Assembly: GCA_030044325.1 (NCBI GenBank)
Contig: JASHWA010000090.1
Location: 1 to 7,246, forward strand
DNA from: Bryobacteraceae bacterium
GTDB taxonomy: Bacteria; Acidobacteriota; Terriglobia; Bryobacterales; Bryobacteraceae
Length of the DNA stretch: 7,246 nucleotides
Direction: 5' to 3'
Shown here: positions 5,613-7,246 of the stretch, piece after piece
How the letters are laid out: the number at the start of each line of letters is the position of its first letter
Position numbering within the stretch: the first letter of the stretch is position 1
Program-made: the position numbers and the translations under genes
Notes under the pieces: generated by a model
What the model was told of the DNA's origin: nothing
Seen by the model: the letters and a program-made list of their open reading frames with translations, nothing else
The model's database searches: none

Positions 5613-7064
5613 ATGCGAGTCTTCGTACCGATCCTGATTTTTGCGGCATGCGCCTGGGCCGCGGACGCGAACAAGAACGCGGTTCCGACGTTCAATCACG
5701 ACGTCGCGCCGATTCTTTATAAGAACTGCTCGAACTGCCACCGGCCGGGCGAGGTCGCGCCGTTCGCGCTGCTGACGTATCAGGACGCGGCCAAGCGCGC
5801 GCAGCAGATCGCCGATATCACGCAGGCTCGCGTGATGCCGCCGTGGAAAGCGACGCAGGGATACGGCGATTTTCTGGACGTGCGGCGGCTGAGCGACGAG
5901 CAGATCGCGACGATTCGCGAATGGGCCGCGCACGGCGCTCCGGAGGGCGATGCGGCGGAGAAACCGGCGCCTCCGAAGTTCGCGAGCGGATGGCTGGCCG
6001 GGCAGCCGGACCAGATCTTCAAAATGTCGCAGCCCTACACGATTCCGGCGGAGGGCGCGGACCTGTTCCGCTGCTTCGTGATCCCGCTCAACGCGACCCA
6101 GGACGAGTACGTGAAGACGGTCGAGTTCCGGCCGGGGAATCGCAAGATCGTGCATCACGCGATTTTCTTCCTCGACACGACGGGCGAAGCGCGCAAGCGC
6201 GAGACGGTTCCCGGGCGGGGCTATTCGTGCGTGGGCGGGCCGGGACTGGACATCACCGGATCGCTTAGCGGATGGGCTCCCGGAGCGCAGCCGGCGAGCG
6301 CGCGCGGCGGGGTGGCCCACACCATCAAGAAAGGTTCCGACCTGGTGATGCAGATCCACTATCATCTCGACGGGAGGCAGGAACAGGACCAGTCGAGCCT
6401 GGGGCTGACGTTCGCCAAGGAGCCGCCGACCAAGGGGCTGACGCTGTACGTGCTGGGCAACGAGCACATCGACATTCCCGCGGGCGATTCGCATTACGTG
6501 GTGAAGGCATCGGGCATTTTGCCGATGGACACGCAGGCGGTCGCGATTTTTCCGCACGCGCATTATCTGTGCAAGGACATGAAGGTGGACGCCTATCTTC
6601 CCGACGGAACGGTGAAGCCGCTGATCTGGATCAAGGACTGGGATTTCAACTGGCAGGGGGCGTACCGCTATGCGAGCCCGGTGCCGCTGCCCAAGGGCAC
6701 GCGCGTCGAAATGCAGTACACCTATGACAATTCCGCGAACAATGCGCACAATCCCAGCAATCCGCCGAAGGAAGTGAAATTCGGCGAGCAGACCACCAAC
6801 GAGATGGCGTTCGCGTTCATTTCGCTGACGCTGGCAAATCCGTCCGATGTGGCCGAATTCCGCCGGGGCACGCGGGCGGAGTTCATCGCTTCGATGCTCG
6901 AAAACGGCGTGGACGAGGAAGCGCTGGGACCGCAGCGCGCGGCGTCGCTCAAGATGCTGCTGGCGGCGTTCGACAAGAACAAAAATGGAAAAATCGATCC
7001 GGACGAGCGCGACGCGCTGGTGCAGTTTTTGATCCGTCGCGAGGAGCGGCAGGACCGGCAGTAG
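5613..7064 (+). CDS. Exported cytochrome c / PHM-like dicopper monooxygenase fusion with C-terminal EF-hand
   Basis: A 483-residue protein with a signal peptide (hydrophobic residues 3-16, likely cleavage after AWA). A mono-heme cytochrome c domain (~25-118) has CSNCH (Cys39, Cys42, His43; bases 5727-5741), with Met75 in ARVMPPW as probable distal ligand. The central part (~130-410) matches the two-domain copper type II, ascorbate-dependent monooxygenase fold (PHM/DBH family). By comparison with PHM, the CuH ligands are His181, His182 (IVHHAIFF) and His249 (MQIHYH), and the CuM ligands are His315, His317 (FPHAHYL) and Met398 (TNEMAFAF). All six are present, so hydroxylation of an unknown organic substrate is plausible. 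Cys154, Cys206 and Cys320 may form a disulfide. The C-terminus carries one canonical EF-hand loop, DKNKNGKIDPDE (454-465), a predicted calcium site. The heme may deliver electrons in place of ascorbate (inference). AAAGGTGA (5601-5608) precedes the ATG, and the gene lies 10 bases after the redoxin stop, in the same operon. Confidence 0.9.
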   Translation: MRVFVPILIFAACAWAADANKNAVPTFNHDVAPILYKNCSNCHRPGEVAPFALLTYQDAAKRAQQIADITQARVMPPWKATQGYGDFLDVRRLSDEQIATIREWAAHGAPEGDAAEKPAPPKFASGWLAGQPDQIFKMSQPYTIPAEGADLFRCFVIPLNATQDEYVKTVEFRPGNRKIVHHAIFFLDTTGEARKRETVPGRGYSCVGGPGLDITGSLSGWAPGAQPASARGGVAHTIKKGSDLVMQIHYHLDGRQEQDQSSLGLTFAKEPPTKGLTLYVLGNEHIDIPAGDSHYVVKASGILPMDTQAVAIFPHAHYLCKDMKVDAYLPDGTVKPLIWIKDWDFNWQGAYRYASPVPLPKGTRVEMQYTYDNSANNAHNPSNPPKEVKFGEQTTNEMAFAFISLTLANPSDVAEFRRGTRAEFIASMLENGVDEEALGPQRAASLKMLLAAFDKNKNGKIDPDERDALVQFLIRREERQDRQ

Positions 7065-7091
7065 AGCCGGCGTCGCTGCCTGCCCGTTGGG

Positions 7092-7246
7092 CTAGGATTT
7101 CAGCAGGTCGCGCAGGCCGAGAGTCCGCACCAGGCGCAGCAGGGAGTTGGGATGCAGGCCCAGCGCGGCAGCCGCGGCCTTGTAATCGCCCGACGCTTCG
7201 CGCCACGCGCGCACAATGCAATCGCGCTTGGCGCCGCCAACCGAGC
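7092..7246 (-). CDS. Fis-type helix-turn-helix C-terminus of a transcriptional regulator, probably sigma-54 dependent (partial)
   Basis: On the minus strand a frame enters at the right edge and ends at a TAG (bases 7094-7092), giving 50 codons with no start in the window. The peptide contains KRDCIVRAWREASGDY, then KAAAAALGLHPNSLLRLVRTL and GLRDLLKS. This fits the Fis-family HTH (Pfam HTH_8) that closes NtrC-type sigma-54 activators: I..A...asG....AA..LG...n.L.R....LGL. The recognition helix would be about HPNSLLRLVRTL. The rest (AAA+ ATPase, sensor domain) lies beyond the window, so a two-component receiver cannot be confirmed. A lone Fis-type regulator is the alternative. It converges on the cytochrome/monooxygenase gene, leaving only 27 bases between the stops. 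Confidence 0.75.
   Translation of the reverse strand, partial: SVGGAKRDCIVRAWREASGDYKAAAAALGLHPNSLLRLVRTLGLRDLLKS

Noticed and set aside
5613..5651. Lipoprotein signal in the cytochrome/monooxygenase (FAAC, Cys13)
   Set aside because: The -3 residue is Phe, a poor lipobox, and a better signal peptidase I site (AWA before AD) lies a few residues later; not excluded outright.
5328..6749. Minus-strand open frame of 473 codons opposite the redoxin and cytochrome/monooxygenase genes
   Set aside because: Antisense shadow of clear heme and copper-ligand motifs; no family resemblance seen.
7055..7070. Hairpin CCGGC-AGTAGA-GCCGG across the monooxygenase stop codon as a terminator
   Set aside because: Only a 5-bp stem with no T-run after it, and such matches are frequent at this GC content.

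Overview
The window is GC-rich, densely coding bacterial DNA. The best taxonomic guess is an Acidobacteriota genome, possibly Solibacter/Bryobacter-like. This is an inference from the extracytoplasmic redoxin plus cytochrome c/copper-monooxygenase pair, from a Fis-type HTH typical of sigma-54 activators in that phylum, and from a 'GGCTAAAGCC' palindrome of a kind I associate with such genomes. No marker gene is present to prove it.

Left part (1-4848, + strand): a compact chemosensory operon in the order [cheA-REC]-mcp-cheW-cheB-cheR. All junctions are 4-base overlaps (ATGA or GTGA) or directly abutting, so translation is probably coupled. The first gene is cut by the window edge. What remains is the end of the CheW-like P5 domain of CheA plus a C-terminal receiver, i.e. 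a hybrid CheA. The chemoreceptor has two membrane segments, a HAMP domain and a normal signalling hairpin. Its periplasmic domain carries a CxxCH c-type heme motif holding the only two cysteines of the protein, so it is probably a heme-based redox or gas sensor. The cheB gene is split by a one-base frameshift at a G6 run, with the receiver in one frame and an intact-looking methylesterase in the next. No cheY, cheZ or cheD is seen.

Middle (4849-5032): a non-coding gap of 184 bases with a string of hairpins. Two perfect back-to-back palindromes and a stem followed by TTTT probably end the che operon. A strong GGAGGG ribosome binding site then starts the next unit.

Right part (5033-7064, + strand): a two-gene operon. 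The first gene encodes an exported thioredoxin-fold redoxin with one active-site-like cysteine. The second encodes an exported protein that fuses a mono-heme cytochrome c domain, a PHM/DBH-type two-copper monooxygenase module with all six predicted copper ligands, and a C-terminal EF-hand.

Right edge (7092-7246, - strand): the last 50 codons of a convergent gene, the Fis-type HTH end of a probable sigma-54-dependent regulator. It has no start inside the window.

Working picture (inference): a c-heme chemoreceptor feeds a self-contained CheA/W/B/R pathway beside genes for periplasmic heme/copper redox chemistry. Whether the two operons are functionally linked is not shown by the sequence.
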